A DNA stretch of 64,000 nucleotides from Massilia rhizosphaerae (GTDB taxonomy: Bacteria; Pseudomonadota; Gammaproteobacteria; Burkholderiales; Burkholderiaceae_D), in contig NZ_JADKYX010000007.1 in NCBI RefSeq assembly GCF_016093545.1, positions 62,001-126,000 of the forward strand, given 5' to 3'. Shown piece by piece: positions 33,368 to 42,729 of the stretch. Each line of letters opens with the position of its first letter. The first letter of the stretch is position 1. The translations under genes were made by a program, and so were the position numbers. The notes under the pieces are model-generated. The model saw nothing but the letters and a program-made list of their open reading frames with translations. It made no database searches and had not been told where the DNA came from.

Positions 33368-35728
33368 ATGAAGAAGCAAACTCTCGCCCTTGCCTGCGCC
33401 GTGGCCGGCCTGGTGGCAGCCTGCGGCGGCGGCAGCAGCCCGTCCTCGCAATCGCCGACATTTGCCGCCATGACCGGCAGCGCCTCCGGCGGCGGCGCCT
33501 CGGTCGCGATCGGCACCCGCTGGCAGAACGTGAAATACGGCGGCAGCGGCTACGTGCCCGGCCTGGTCTTCCACCCGACCAGCCCCAACGTCCTGTACGC
33601 GCGCACCGACATGGGCGGCGTCTACCGCTGGAACGCGGCGACCTCGGCGTGGGTGCCGATCACGGACGGCTTCGGCGTTCGCGAGCAATTCTTCAACGGC
33701 GCCGAAAGCATCGGTCTCGATGCGACCGACGACCAGCGCGTGTACCTCGTCACCGGCATGTACGATTGGGATGGCCACAATGGCCGCCTGTACACGTCCA
33801 CCGACCGCGGCGATCACTGGACGCACGTCGACCTGCCGTTCCGCGTCGGTTCCAACGACTGGGGTCGCGCCATCGGCGAGCGCCTGATGGTCGACCCGAA
33901 CAAGCCGTCGGTCATGTTCTACGCGTCGCGCGCGGCGGGCCTGTGGAAGAGCGAGGACTACGGCCAGACCTGGAACCAGGTGACGTCGCTGTCGTCGTTC
34001 CAGTTCACCGGCGACCAGATCTCGGCCTTGCCGGGACGCAGCGCGGCCGGCATCGAGGGCGTGCTGTACGACACGTCGAGCACGGGCAGCGGCACGGCCA
34101 CGCAGACCATCTACACGACCGTGGCGCCGGATTACGCGAACGCCGCCGGCCTGAGCTTCAACCTGTACAAGTCGACCGACGGCGGTGCGACCTGGACCGG
34201 CGTGCCGACCCCGGTGTCGGGCTACCACATCCCGCACATGGTGCGCGCCAAGGACGGCATGATCTACATGGCGTTCACCCGCGACATGGGCCCGGGCGCC
34301 GGCGGTCCGGCTCGCCTGTATAAATTCGACGGCAGCAACTGGACGCTGCTGAAGAGCTACGATACGCAGCAATGGGTGAACTTCGGCATGGGCGGCCTGT
34401 CCGTGTCCGGTTCCGGCCCGACCACCCGCATCGCCCTGGGCGTCACGAACTCGTGGGGCAACTGGCAGGGCCAGCCGATCGTCCAGATCTCCGACGACGA
34501 CGGCCAGACCTGGCGCGAGATCGCGTCGATGACCCCGCACAACTCCGATGAGGGCTTCGACGGCTGGATCGACGACGTCGAGATCGATCCGAACAACCCC
34601 GACCACATCCTGCACGTGTACGGCGGCGGCATCTGGGATACGAAGAATGCGTCGGATCCGACGCCGAGCTGGAACCTGGACGTGGTCGGCCTCGAGGAAA
34701 CGGCCACGCTGGCCCTGGCGACGCCGCCGAAGGGCGCCAACTACCTGCTGCTGCGCAGCTCGGGCGACATCGGCACGCACGTCCAGACCGAACTGCTGAA
34801 GAAGCCGACGCGCGGCCCGCTCCACTGGTTCGGCAGCGGCTACAGCGCGGACATGGCCTGGTCGAATCCGGCCTATATGGTCGCGATCGGCCGCCCGCAG
34901 TGGGATACCCCGACCCGCGTCGGCGCCTACTCGACCGATTCGGGCGTGACCTGGACGCCGTTTGCGACCAACCACCCGGATGCGCTGACCAACCAGTCCG
35001 AGCAGTCCTACGTCGCCGTGACCAAGCCGAACAACGTCATCTGGGCACCGGGCCGTGCACAGCCGGCCTACACGACCGACAACGGCGCGACCTGGACGTA
35101 CACGAATCTGCCGGCCCTGAAGGACATCGGTTACAGCCGTACCTACCGCATCGTCGCCGACCGCAAGAACCCGAACAAGGTCTACGCCTTCGACTCGGGC
35201 GGCGCATGGTGGAACCGCTGGTCGGACACGGCGCACCTCTGGTATTCGACGGACGGCGGCCACACGTTCACCGAGAGCACGACGTTCGTGAGCGCGGGCG
35301 CGCAGGTGGCGGAATTCGGCAACTCGTCGATCGCCGTGAATCCGAACGCCGAAGGCGATGTGTGGGTGGTCGACGGTTACAACATCCTGCACTCGACGGA
35401 CTCGGGCGTGACCTGGAGCAAGCTGAACGTGACCGCGTCGGACTGGGGCAACAATGCCTCCTGGTACTTCCCGGAAGTGTACGGCGCGACCTCCATCGCG
35501 CTGGGCAAGGCGCCCGCCGGCGCGACGTACTCGTCGTCGATCTACATCGTGGGCGTGATCAATGGCGTGTGGGGCGTGTACCGCTCGGATAACGGCGGCA
35601 CGACCTGGACGCGCATCAACAACGACCAGCACCAGTACGCCGGCATCAGCAACCTGGCGGCCGACCAGTCCATCCCCGGACGCGTGTATGCCGCCGGCGC
35701 GGGCCGCGGCGTGTTGTTCACCTATTGA
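33368..35728 (+). CDS. GH74 xyloglucanase-like lipoprotein, copy 2
   Basis: This is the same length as copy 1 (786 residues) and has the same architecture: lipobox LVAAC (Cys19), Gly/Ser linker and the GH74 double propeller. The predicted general base is Asp81 in YARTDMGGVYRW, and the acid block is GWIDDVEIDPNNPDH. I chose ATG 33368 over the in-frame 33296 because TTGGAG precedes it and the first 30 bases are identical to copy 1. Differences are scattered over the whole chain, including surface loops (for example MYDWDGHNGRLY against LYASETSTGRLY), so the two enzymes may differ in substrate preference. It probably works with copy 1 on branched plant glucans. Confidence 0.87.
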   Translation: MKKQTLALACAVAGLVAACGGGSSPSSQSPTFAAMTGSASGGGASVAIGTRWQNVKYGGSGYVPGLVFHPTSPNVLYARTDMGGVYRWNAATSAWVPITDGFGVREQFFNGAESIGLDATDDQRVYLVTGMYDWDGHNGRLYTSTDRGDHWTHVDLPFRVGSNDWGRAIGERLMVDPNKPSVMFYASRAAGLWKSEDYGQTWNQVTSLSSFQFTGDQISALPGRSAAGIEGVLYDTSSTGSGTATQTIYTTVAPDYANAAGLSFNLYKSTDGGATWTGVPTPVSGYHIPHMVRAKDGMIYMAFTRDMGPGAGGPARLYKFDGSNWTLLKSYDTQQWVNFGMGGLSVSGSGPTTRIALGVTNSWGNWQGQPIVQISDDDGQTWREIASMTPHNSDEGFDGWIDDVEIDPNNPDHILHVYGGGIWDTKNASDPTPSWNLDVVGLEETATLALATPPKGANYLLLRSSGDIGTHVQTELLKKPTRGPLHWFGSGYSADMAWSNPAYMVAIGRPQWDTPTRVGAYSTDSGVTWTPFATNHPDALTNQSEQSYVAVTKPNNVIWAPGRAQPAYTTDNGATWTYTNLPALKDIGYSRTYRIVADRKNPNKVYAFDSGGAWWNRWSDTAHLWYSTDGGHTFTESTTFVSAGAQVAEFGNSSIAVNPNAEGDVWVVDGYNILHSTDSGVTWSKLNVTASDWGNNASWYFPEVYGATSIALGKAPAGATYSSSIYIVGVINGVWGVYRSDNGGTTWTRINNDQHQYAGISNLAADQSIPGRVYAAGAGRGVLFTY

Positions 35729-35788
35729 TGATGGCAAGGCCGGCGCCCCGGGTGGCGCCGGCAGTATCGAATATTTTCGGAGATTCTC

Positions 35789-36376
35789 ATGAAATTCAAA
35801 TCCATCCTCGCCGCCGTCGCCCTGATGGCGGCCGGCAGCGCCGGCGCCACCGTCCTGACCTTCGACGGCCTGACCGAGATGATGTACGGCGACGGCTTTC
35901 CCCTGGCCGACACCATGACGTATGACGGCCTGAACCTGACGTATGTGGAGTCCGGCTTCCAGGTGACCCTGAACGCGCCCAATGCGGACGCCGGCGCGGC
36001 GCACATCGGCGACAGTACGTTCGATCCGTCCACCTACAACTGGCACGACGGCATGGAAAACGGTGCGGGTTCGTTCGTGACCGTGAGCCGCGTGGGCGGC
36101 GGCAAGTTCAACCTGAACAGCTTCGATTATTTCCTGGACACGAGCGACGTGTCGGCGGACGGCACCGTGGTCGGCTCGATCCAGGACTCGGGCACGTGGA
36201 GCACGCAGCTCACCGGCATCACGGAACTGCGCCTGAGCTCGGGCGCCTTCAACGAGATCGACAACGTCAACGTGGAAGCGGCCGGTCCGAGCGGTTCGGT
36301 GCCGCTGCCGGGTACGTTGGCGCTGATGGCGGGCGGCCTGGCCGCCGGAAGCCTTGCGCGCCGCCGCCGGGGCTGA
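35789..36376 (+). CDS. Small exported protein with PEP-CTERM-like sorting signal, copy 2
   Basis: The 195-residue near-twin of the protein at 32228 differs at FPLADTM for FALADGM, DST for DGT, and in the C-terminal signal (SVPLPGTLALMAGGLAAGSL). The mature domain is almost unchanged even at silent positions, unlike the upstream GH74 pair. The gap after GH74 copy 2 is 60 bases with TCGGAG before the ATG. Function is unknown; see copy 1. Confidence 0.78.
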   Translation: MKFKSILAAVALMAAGSAGATVLTFDGLTEMMYGDGFPLADTMTYDGLNLTYVESGFQVTLNAPNADAGAAHIGDSTFDPSTYNWHDGMENGAGSFVTVSRVGGGKFNLNSFDYFLDTSDVSADGTVVGSIQDSGTWSTQLTGITELRLSSGAFNEIDNVNVEAAGPSGSVPLPGTLALMAGGLAAGSLARRRRG

Positions 36377-36440
36377 GCGTTGCCGGCGGGGCCGCGGCCC
36401 CGCCGGGTTGAATCTCAAGCGCAACATGGAGATTTGGCAG

Positions 36441-37250
36441 ATGCGCCGCATGTCCTGTATGTCGTCCCTCGCACTCGTCGTTGCCCTGTCCGGATGCGCC
36501 GGTTTCGGGACGACGGCCGATGCCACTCGAGCGGCAGCGCCCGCTCCGGTCACCGCGTCCGCGTCCGGGCCCGCTGCCGGCACCTGTCCGGCCGACAGGC
36601 TGGGCACCACCCGTACCCTGACGCTCAAGCGCGAATATGCCGCCTACGGCACCGTGCAGCATGCGCCGCTGCCGCTCGCCAAGGGCGAAGTCGTGCTGAC
36701 CTTCGACGACGGCCCGCGTCCGGAATCCACGCCCAAGGTGCTGGACGCGCTGGCCGATCAGTGCGTGCGCGCCACCTTCTTCATGGTTGGCCAGAATCTC
36801 GCCGCGTACCCGGAGCTGGCGCGCCAGGTAGCGGCCAGGGGGCATGCGACCGCGTCGCACAGCTTCCGGCATCCTCAACTTCCCCAGATGACGCCGGACG
36901 CGCAGTTGCAGGACCTCGAGCAAGGCATCCAGGCCTATGTCGCTGCGTTCGGAAGGACACCGCCGGCTTACCGTTTTCCGTTCCTGGGCGAGACGCCCAC
37001 CATGCTGGACGCGCTGAAGGCGAAGGGCATGACGGTCATGTCGGTCGACCTGGGGATCGACGATTGGGCGCCGAACGACATGAGCGTCGACGCACTGGTG
37101 CGCCGCCTGCTGGATAACCTGAAGGCCAAAGGCGGCGGCATCATCCTGATGCATGACGCGAACGGGCCGACGGCGCAGGCGTTGCCCGCCATGCTCAAGG
37201 CGCTGAAGGACAACGGTTACAAGGTCGTGCACGTGCGCTGGCAGGACTGA
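36441..37250 (+). CDS. Polysaccharide deacetylase (NodB/CE4) lipoprotein
   Basis: ATG 36441 (MRRMSCMSSLALVVALSGCA) follows ATGGAG and gives 269 residues; 36426 is an alternative. LSGC is a lipobox, so the enzyme is membrane-anchored outside the cytoplasm. NodB motifs are complete: VVLTFDDGPRPEST (catalytic base Asp and metal Asp), ATASHSFRHPQL (metal His residues), AYRFPFLGET, DLGIDDWAPND and GGIILMHDAN. It removes N- or O-acetyl groups from a polysaccharide. Placement after the GH74 cassettes suggests acetylated xyloglucan or other hemicellulose; peptidoglycan or a secreted polysaccharide is also possible. Confidence 0.88.
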   Translation: MRRMSCMSSLALVVALSGCAGFGTTADATRAAAPAPVTASASGPAAGTCPADRLGTTRTLTLKREYAAYGTVQHAPLPLAKGEVVLTFDDGPRPESTPKVLDALADQCVRATFFMVGQNLAAYPELARQVAARGHATASHSFRHPQLPQMTPDAQLQDLEQGIQAYVAAFGRTPPAYRFPFLGETPTMLDALKAKGMTVMSVDLGIDDWAPNDMSVDALVRRLLDNLKAKGGGIILMHDANGPTAQALPAMLKALKDNGYKVVHVRWQD

Positions 37251-37281
37251 GTACACGCGCACGCGGCGAGCGCGGCCAAAC

Positions 37282-37319
37282 AAAAACGGGACAAGGTCAT
37301 CGACTTTGTCCCGTTTTTT
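37282..37319. terminator. Bidirectional rho-independent terminator
   Basis: The A-run, ACGGGACAA, a 10-base loop, TTGTCCCGT and a T-run form a strong hairpin with A/T tails on both sides. It serves the plus-strand deacetylase gene and the minus-strand purD gene and marks the right edge of the island. Confidence 0.85.
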
Positions 37320-37341
37320 CATGCTGCGCGGCGCTCAGTCG

Positions 37342-38613
37342 TCACGCCTGCTTGATCCCGCGCCAGCCGATGTCGCGCCGGTACTGCGCGCCGTTGAAGT
37401 GGATCTTCTCGACCGTTTCGTACGCCTGCTTCTGCGCCATCTTGACGCTGTCGCCCAGGCCGACGACGCACAGCACGCGGCCGCCCGACGTCTGCAGGGT
37501 GCCGCCGACCAGTTGCGTGCCGGCGTGGAAGGTGATCGATTCCGCCGTGTCCGCCGGGATGCCGTCGATGACGTCGCCTTTGGCGGGCGCGTCCGGATAG
37601 CCGGCCGCCGCCATCACGACGCCCACCGCGGTGCGGCGGTCCCATTCCAGTTCCACCTTGTCCAGCGTGCCGCTGCAGGCGTGTTCCAGCACGGTCACGA
37701 AGTCGCTCTTCAGGCGCGTCATGATCGGCTGCGTTTCCGGGTCACCCATGCGGCAGTTGAATTCGATAACCTTCGGAACGCCGGCCGCGTCGATCATCAG
37801 GCCCGCGTACAGGAAGCCGCTGTACGGGATGCCGTCCTTGGCCATGCCCTGGATGGTCGGGTTGATGATCTCGCGCATCACGCGCGCGTGGATCGACGGC
37901 GTGACGACCGGTGCCGGCGAATACGCGCCCATGCCGCCCGTGTTCGGGCCCTGGTCGTGGTCCTTGAGGCGCTTGTGGTCTTGCGACGTGGCCAGGGCCA
38001 CGACGTTCTTGCCGTCGCACATGACGATGAAGCTGGCTTCCTCGCCGGCCAGGAATTCCTCGATGACGATGCGCGCGCCGGCGTCGCCGAAGCGATTGCC
38101 CGACAACATGTCGTCGGCGGCCTGGTGCGCTTCTTCCAGGGTCATGGCGACGACGACGCCCTTACCGGCGGCCAGGCCGTCGGCCTTGATGACGATGGGC
38201 GCGCCCTGTTCGTCGATGTAGGCGTGGGCCTGCTGGACGTCGGTGAACGTCTGGTACTGCGCCGTCGGAATGCCGTGGCGGTGCATGAAGGCCTTCGCGA
38301 AGTCCTTCGAGCTTTCCAGCTGGGCCGCTTCCTTCGTCGGGCCGAAGACCTTCAGGCCGCGCGCGCGGAACAGGTTGACGATGCCGGCCGCCAGCGGCTG
38401 TTCCGGGCCGACGAGGGTCAGGTTGACGTGTTCCGCGACGACGAAATCGGCCAGCGCGGCCGGGTCGGTGATGTCGATGTTGACCAGGCGCGCATCGCGC
38501 GCGGTGCCGCCATTGCCCGGTGCGACATAGACCATCTGGATGCGATCGGATTGGGCCAGTTTCCAGGCCATGGCATGTTCACGGCCGCCAGAGCCGACTA
38601 CCAGGATTTTCAT
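37342..38613 (-). CDS. purD: Phosphoribosylamine-glycine ligase
   Basis: The 423-residue enzyme of purine synthesis is complete. MKILVVGSGGREHAMAWKLA is the canonical start. The ATP-grasp fold is seen in KADGLAAGKGVVVAMTLEEA, VIEEFLAGEEASFIVMCDG, YAGLMIDAAGVPKVIEFNCR and MGDPETQPIM. It makes glycinamide ribonucleotide in the cytoplasm. It is 10 bases downstream of yebC on the same strand. Confidence 0.97.
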   Translation of the reverse strand: MKILVVGSGGREHAMAWKLAQSDRIQMVYVAPGNGGTARDARLVNIDITDPAALADFVVAEHVNLTLVGPEQPLAAGIVNLFRARGLKVFGPTKEAAQLESSKDFAKAFMHRHGIPTAQYQTFTDVQQAHAYIDEQGAPIVIKADGLAAGKGVVVAMTLEEAHQAADDMLSGNRFGDAGARIVIEEFLAGEEASFIVMCDGKNVVALATSQDHKRLKDHDQGPNTGGMGAYSPAPVVTPSIHARVMREIINPTIQGMAKDGIPYSGFLYAGLMIDAAGVPKVIEFNCRMGDPETQPIMTRLKSDFVTVLEHACSGTLDKVELEWDRRTAVGVVMAAAGYPDAPAKGDVIDGIPADTAESITFHAGTQLVGGTLQTSGGRVLCVVGLGDSVKMAQKQAYETVEKIHFNGAQYRRDIGWRGIKQA

Positions 38614-38623
38614 GGATGCTTGA

Positions 38624-39349
38624 TTACTCTTCGATGACTGCGTTCGTATAGATTTCCTGAACGTCGTCCAGGTTTTCCAGCGCGTCGAGCAGTTTCTGCA
38701 TCTTGAGCGCGTCTTCGCCGGTGAACACCGTTTCCGTGTCCGGCTTCATGATGACTTCGGCGGAATCGGCCTTGAAGCCGGCCTTTTCCAGCGCGTCCTT
38801 GACGCCGGCGAAGGCGTTCGGATCGCACAGCACTTCGAAGCCGCCTTCGTCGTCCGCGATCACGTCGTCGGCGCCCGCTTCCAGGGCCGCTTCCATCAGC
38901 TTGTCTTCGTCGACGCCCGGCGCGAACAGGAACTGGCCCACGTGCTTGAACATGAACGAGACAGAGCCTTCGGTGCCCATATTGCCGCCGAACTTGCTGA
39001 ACGCGTGGCGGACTTCGGCCACCGTGCGCACGCGGTTGTCGGTCATGCAGTCGACGATGACGGCGGCGCCGCCGATGCCATAGCCTTCGTAGCGGATTTC
39101 TTCGTAGTTGACGCCTTCCAGGCCGCCCGAGCCGCGCTGGACGGCGCGGTTGACGTTATCCTTGGGCATATTGGCGTCGGCCGCCTTTTCGATGGCCAGG
39201 CGCAGGCGCGGGTTGGTATTGGCGTCGCCGCCACCCATGCGGGCGGCGACGGTGATTTCCTTGATCAGTCGGGTCCAGATCTTGCCGCGCTTGGCGTCAG
39301 TTGCGGCTTTCTTGTGCTTGATGTTGGCCCATTTGCTGTGTCCAGCCAT
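38624..39349 (-). CDS. yebC: YebC/PmpR-family protein (TACO1 family)
   Basis: The 241-residue protein starts [20 protein letters not shown], the hallmark of this family. [20 protein letters not shown] and [20 protein letters not shown] follow. Members have been described as DNA-binding regulators (PmpR) and, for some, as translation factors helping ribosomes through proline stretches. Here it stands just upstream of purD, as in many betaproteobacteria. Confidence 0.95.
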   Translation of the reverse strand: MAGHSKWANIKHKKAATDAKRGKIWTRLIKEITVAARMGGGDANTNPRLRLAIEKAADANMPKDNVNRAVQRGSGGLEGVNYEEIRYEGYGIGGAAVIVDCMTDNRVRTVAEVRHAFSKFGGNMGTEGSVSFMFKHVGQFLFAPGVDEDKLMEAALEAGADDVIADDEGGFEVLCDPNAFAGVKDALEKAGFKADSAEVIMKPDTETVFTGEDALKMQKLLDALENLDDVQEIYTNAVIEE

Positions 39350-39452
39350 GTCGAGTCTTCCTTAGGCAGAGGACCTCGCTGGATTGCAAGCATCGAGGCC
39401 CCGGGTATGATAATCCTCGACATTTTATCATAGCGCCCCCGTCTAAATACTG

Positions 39453-40232
39453 TCAGGGAAACAACAATGCCGTGCCCAGCCCGACCAGTCCGAGCCCCGT
39501 CGCGCACGCCACCACATGCCCGCCGGGCAGCAGTTTTTCGGCCAGGATCAGGGCGATCAGGCCGGCGATGACGGGCAGGTTCAAGACGCCGGCCGGCAGC
39601 ACGAGCGCCAGCAGCAGCCAACAGCAGCCCGTACAGTAGCGGGCATCCGTGACGCCCATGCGGAACGCGCCCCACATCCCGCGGCGCCAGTGCGTCAGGA
39701 CGAATGCCAGCGGCGCGCGGCAATTGTCCAGGCACACGTGCTTGGCCGGCGTCCATTGGTAGACGCCGGCCGCGACGAGGGCGAGGGCGCCGACCGTCGG
39801 GTGCGCGATGGCCATCGTCTCGTCGAGCGCGCCGGCGTCGTGCAACTGCCAGTCGGCCAAGGTGGCGGCGAGGGCGCAGCACACCCAGACGAACAGATAG
39901 CCCAGCATGAACAGGAAGGTGGACGGGTAGACCCAGCGCTCGCGCACGAGCCGCTTGACGCGCGCGTACAGCAGCACGGAAGGCGCCGCGGCCGGCAGCA
40001 TCATCGCGGCGATGACGACGATCCACAGCGCCAGCAGGACGGCCAGGTCGGCCGCGCGGTACGGCCCGACCCGGACGGGGCCGCCGGTGCCCAGTCCCAG
40101 CGCCGACAGGCGGCCGGCGCGGAACAGCAGGAACAGCAGACAGGCCCAGCACAACGCCGCGAGCAGCGCCAGCAGGGTGAGGACGACGGTGCGGTCGGCA
40201 CCGGGGCGGCCGACGCCGCTGGCGCGGTTCAT
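39453..40232 (-). CDS. DUF2182 integral membrane protein
   Basis: From ATG 40232 (MNRASGVGRPGADRTVVLTL) the product has 259 residues and about seven helices. WIVVIAAMMLPAAAPSVLLY is the DUF2182 signature, and KHVCLDNCRAPLAFV and YCTGCCWLLLALV supply the paired Cys residues for which the family is described as metal-binding. A TTG start at 40286 is possible, but ATG 40232 overlaps the stop of a small ORF with a strong ribosome site. The usual DUF1326 partner is not present. Function is unknown. Confidence 0.8.
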   Translation of the reverse strand: MNRASGVGRPGADRTVVLTLLALLAALCWACLLFLLFRAGRLSALGLGTGGPVRVGPYRAADLAVLLALWIVVIAAMMLPAAAPSVLLYARVKRLVRERWVYPSTFLFMLGYLFVWVCCALAATLADWQLHDAGALDETMAIAHPTVGALALVAAGVYQWTPAKHVCLDNCRAPLAFVLTHWRRGMWGAFRMGVTDARYCTGCCWLLLALVLPAGVLNLPVIAGLIALILAEKLLPGGHVVACATGLGLVGLGTALLFP

Positions 40233-40294
40233 CGCGTGCGGGCTCCGGCCGGTTGCGCCCGCGGGCGGCGCGAAAGGGTGCAGCAAGGTGCCAT
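40229..40294 (-). CDS. Possible 21-residue ORF coupled to the DUF2182 gene
   Basis: ATG 40294 follows GGAGG with a 6-base spacer, the best ribosome site in this gap. It reads MAPCCTLSRRPRAQPAGART plus R, and stops at TGA 40229-40231 overlapping the DUF2182 ATG. The vicinal CysCys is notable beside a Cys-rich membrane protein. It may serve only to load ribosomes for the next gene. Confidence 0.35.
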   Translation of the reverse strand: MAPCCTLSRRPRAQPAGARTR

Positions 40295-40404
40295 GGACAT
40301 CCTCCGGTCAATCGTTGAGCAGTGATGCCGGTTGGACCGCGCGCACCGGGCCGGGTTCGGAGGCGTCCTCAGCCGAAGATGCAGATTCCCCGTACAATCG
40401 TCGG

Positions 40405-41325
40405 ATGAGCAAATCTGCACTAGACATTCCCGTTGCGTCGACCCCACGCCCGGCCATGCTGGGCGGCCTGGCGATCGCCATCGGAGGCGCCGTCCTGTTT
40501 TCCGTGAAGGCCATCGTCGCCAAACTGCTGTACCGCTACCACATCGATGCCGTCACATTGATCGGGTTCAGGATGCTGGTCGCGTTTCCGGTGTTTGCGG
40601 CCGTGGCGTTCTGGAAGACGCGAACCGGACCGCCGATCGCCGTGCGCGACCGCTGGCGTCTCGCGGGACTGGGCCTGATCGGCTACTACGTGTCGAGCTA
40701 CCTGGATTTTTGCGGCCTGCAATACATTACCGTCGGCCTGGAGCGCCTGATCCTGTTCCTCACGCCCACGTTCGTCCTCCTGATCACGGCGCTGGTGTTC
40801 AAGCGCCGCATCGCGCGCATCGAATGGCTGGCGCTGGCGTTGTCGTACTGCGGCATCGTGCTCGTGTTCGCGCACGACCTCAAGGGTGGCGAGGGCAGCA
40901 CCGTCACGGGTTCGCTGCTGGTGCTCGGCTCGGCGGCATGCTACGCGATCTACCTGCTGGGCACGGGCGAGATGGTGCGCCGCATCGGCGCGCTGCGCCT
41001 CGTCGCGTACGCGATGTGCGTGTCCAGCATCGCGTGCATCGCGCAGTTCTTCGTGCTGCGGCCCGTCAGCCTGCTTGTGCAGCCGCTGCCGGTTTACGGG
41101 CTCTCGCTCGTGAATGGGATATTCTGTACCATCTTCCCTGTCTTCATGACGATGGCGGCGGTCCAGCGCATCGGTGCGACGACGGCATCCCAGGCCGGCA
41201 TGGTCGGTCCGGTGTCGACGCTGTTCCTCGGCTGGGCCGTCCTGGGGGAGCCGATCACGACCGTGCAACTGGCCGGAACGGGCCTGGTGCTGGGCGGGAT
41301 CTATCTGCTGTCGCTGAAAAAATAA
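40405..41325 (+). CDS. EamA/DMT-family transporter
   Basis: ATG 40405 ([20 protein letters not shown]) gives 306 residues and ten predicted helices in two EamA halves ([40 protein letters not shown]; then [40 protein letters not shown]). Such proteins export or import small metabolites such as amino acids across the inner membrane. The substrate cannot be told. The gene starts a plus-strand run with mgsA and a quinone oxidoreductase. Confidence 0.9.
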   Translation: MSKSALDIPVASTPRPAMLGGLAIAIGGAVLFSVKAIVAKLLYRYHIDAVTLIGFRMLVAFPVFAAVAFWKTRTGPPIAVRDRWRLAGLGLIGYYVSSYLDFCGLQYITVGLERLILFLTPTFVLLITALVFKRRIARIEWLALALSYCGIVLVFAHDLKGGEGSTVTGSLLVLGSAACYAIYLLGTGEMVRRIGALRLVAYAMCVSSIACIAQFFVLRPVSLLVQPLPVYGLSLVNGIFCTIFPVFMTMAAVQRIGATTASQAGMVGPVSTLFLGWAVLGEPITTVQLAGTGLVLGGIYLLSLKK

Positions 41326-41350
41326 CCTTGAAACCAGAACGGAACGGAAC

Positions 41351-41731
41351 ATGAAACCTCGCATCGCCCTGATCGCCCACGACAAGAAAAAAGACGACAT
41401 GATCGCGCTCGCCGCCGAATACGTGGACTTCCTGCGCGGCTGCACGCTGTCGGCCACCGGCACCACGGGCGGACGTCTGATCAACGAACTGGGGCTCGAC
41501 GTGACGCGCATGCATTCCGGTCCCGTCGGCGGCGACCTGCAGATCGGCGCCCATCTGGTCAACGGCGAGATCGACTGCGTGATCTTCCTGCGCGACCCGA
41601 TGACCCCGCAGCCGCACGAGCCGGACATCAACGCGCTGGTGCGCGCCTGCGACGTGCACAACATCCCGTGCGCGACCAACGTGGCGAGCGCCCACCTGGT
41701 GCTGTCGCAGCTGCAGTCGACGGCCGACTGA
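41351..41731 (+). CDS. mgsA: Methylglyoxal synthase
   Basis: The 126-residue enzyme converts dihydroxyacetone phosphate to methylglyoxal, bypassing lower glycolysis when phosphate is limiting. It opens [52 protein letters not shown] (the phosphate site and catalytic Asp of the GGD block) and [15 protein letters not shown] complete the active site. It is shorter than the 152-residue E. coli enzyme but all active-site blocks are present. It is 25 bases after the DMT gene. Confidence 0.95.
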   Translation: MKPRIALIAHDKKKDDMIALAAEYVDFLRGCTLSATGTTGGRLINELGLDVTRMHSGPVGGDLQIGAHLVNGEIDCVIFLRDPMTPQPHEPDINALVRACDVHNIPCATNVASAHLVLSQLQSTAD

Positions 41732-41748
41732 GCGGCGGGAGGCCGGCC

Positions 41749-42729
41749 ATGACGACGGCAAAAGCGATCCGTTTTTCGCGCACGGGCGGTCCCGAGGTGC
41801 TGGAATACGTCGACGTCGAGGTCGGCGACCCCGGACCCGGTGAAGCGCGCGTGCGCAACCACGCGATCGGCGTGAACTTCATCGACACGTACTTCCGCTC
41901 GGGCCTGTATCCGCTCGACCTGCCGAGCGGTCTCGGCCAGGAAGCGGCGGGCGTCGTCGAGGCGGTGGGCGCGGGCGTCACGCACGTCAAGCCGGGCGAC
42001 CGCGTGGCCTATGCGGCGCGTCCGAACGGCGCCTACAGCCAGCTGCGCACGATGCCGGCCGACGTCCTCGTGCGCCTGCCGGACGCCATCTCGTTCGAAA
42101 CGGGCGCCGCGATGCTGCTGCAGGGCCTGACCGTGCAATACCTCCTCAAGCAGACCTATGCGGTCAAGCCGGGCGAGACGATCCTGTTCCACGCGGCGGC
42201 CGGCGGCGTCGGCCTGATCGCGTGCCAATGGGCGCGCGCGCTGGGCGTGAACCTCATCGGCACCGTGGGGTCAAACGACAAGGCGGCGCTGGCGCGGCAG
42301 CGCGGGGCCGCCCATGTCATCAACTACAACACCGAGGACGTCGTGCAGCGCGTCCTGGACATCACGAACGGAGACAAAGTGCCTGTCGTTTACGATTCCG
42401 TCGGCAAGGACATGTTCACGCGCTCGCTGGACTGCCTGCGGCCGCGCGGGCTGATGGTCAGCTTCGGCAACTCGTCGGGGCCCGTGCCGCCGTTCGCGCT
42501 GAGCGAATTGTCGGCGCGCGGCTCGTTGTACATCACGCGGCCGACCCTGCAATCCTATGCGGCCACGCGCGCGCAACGCGAGACGATGGCGGCCGATCTG
42601 TTCGATGTGGTGGCGAGCGGACAAGTGAGCATCGACATCCACCAGCGCTACCCCCTCGCCGACGCGGCCCAGGCCCACATCGCCCTCGAAGGGCGCCGCA
42701 CGACGGGCAAGACGATCCTGCTGCCATGA
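41749..42729 (+). CDS. NADPH:quinone oxidoreductase (Qor-like, MDR family)
   Basis: ATG 41749 gives 326 residues. The MDR fold is seen in GPEVLEYVDVEVGDPGPGEA, GVNFIDTYFRSGLYPLDLPS, GLGQEAAGVVEAVGAGVT, FHAAAGGVGLIACQWARALG (NADPH site AAxGxxG) and TGKTILLP at the end. No catalytic zinc ligands are present, as in quinone oxidoreductase 1. It probably reduces quinones by one electron; an enone substrate is possible. The stop overlaps the next small ORF by ATGA. Confidence 0.9.
   Translation: MTTAKAIRFSRTGGPEVLEYVDVEVGDPGPGEARVRNHAIGVNFIDTYFRSGLYPLDLPSGLGQEAAGVVEAVGAGVTHVKPGDRVAYAARPNGAYSQLRTMPADVLVRLPDAISFETGAAMLLQGLTVQYLLKQTYAVKPGETILFHAAAGGVGLIACQWARALGVNLIGTVGSNDKAALARQRGAAHVINYNTEDVVQRVLDITNGDKVPVVYDSVGKDMFTRSLDCLRPRGLMVSFGNSSGPVPPFALSELSARGSLYITRPTLQSYAATRAQRETMAADLFDVVASGQVSIDIHQRYPLADAAQAHIALEGRRTTGKTILLP

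Larger units (their letters stand above)
29350..36376 (+). repeat. Tandem duplication of a GH74/PEP-CTERM cassette (two units)
   Basis: Unit 1 (29350-32815) and unit 2 (32994-36376) share the same order: an AT-rich 88-base leader block, an 11-codon mini-ORF, a GC hairpin, a 786-codon GH74 gene and a 195-codon PEP-CTERM-like gene. The GH74 copies differ at many sites: about 30 differences by eye in the first 246 bases. The small genes differ at only about a dozen bases in the first 500. So the two halves of the cassette have different apparent ages. Confidence 0.85.

Noticed and set aside
33362..36628. 1088-codon minus-strand frame across the second GH74 unit
   Set aside because: Spans two real genes and an intergenic gap on the other strand, with Arg/Val/His-biased content and no domain.
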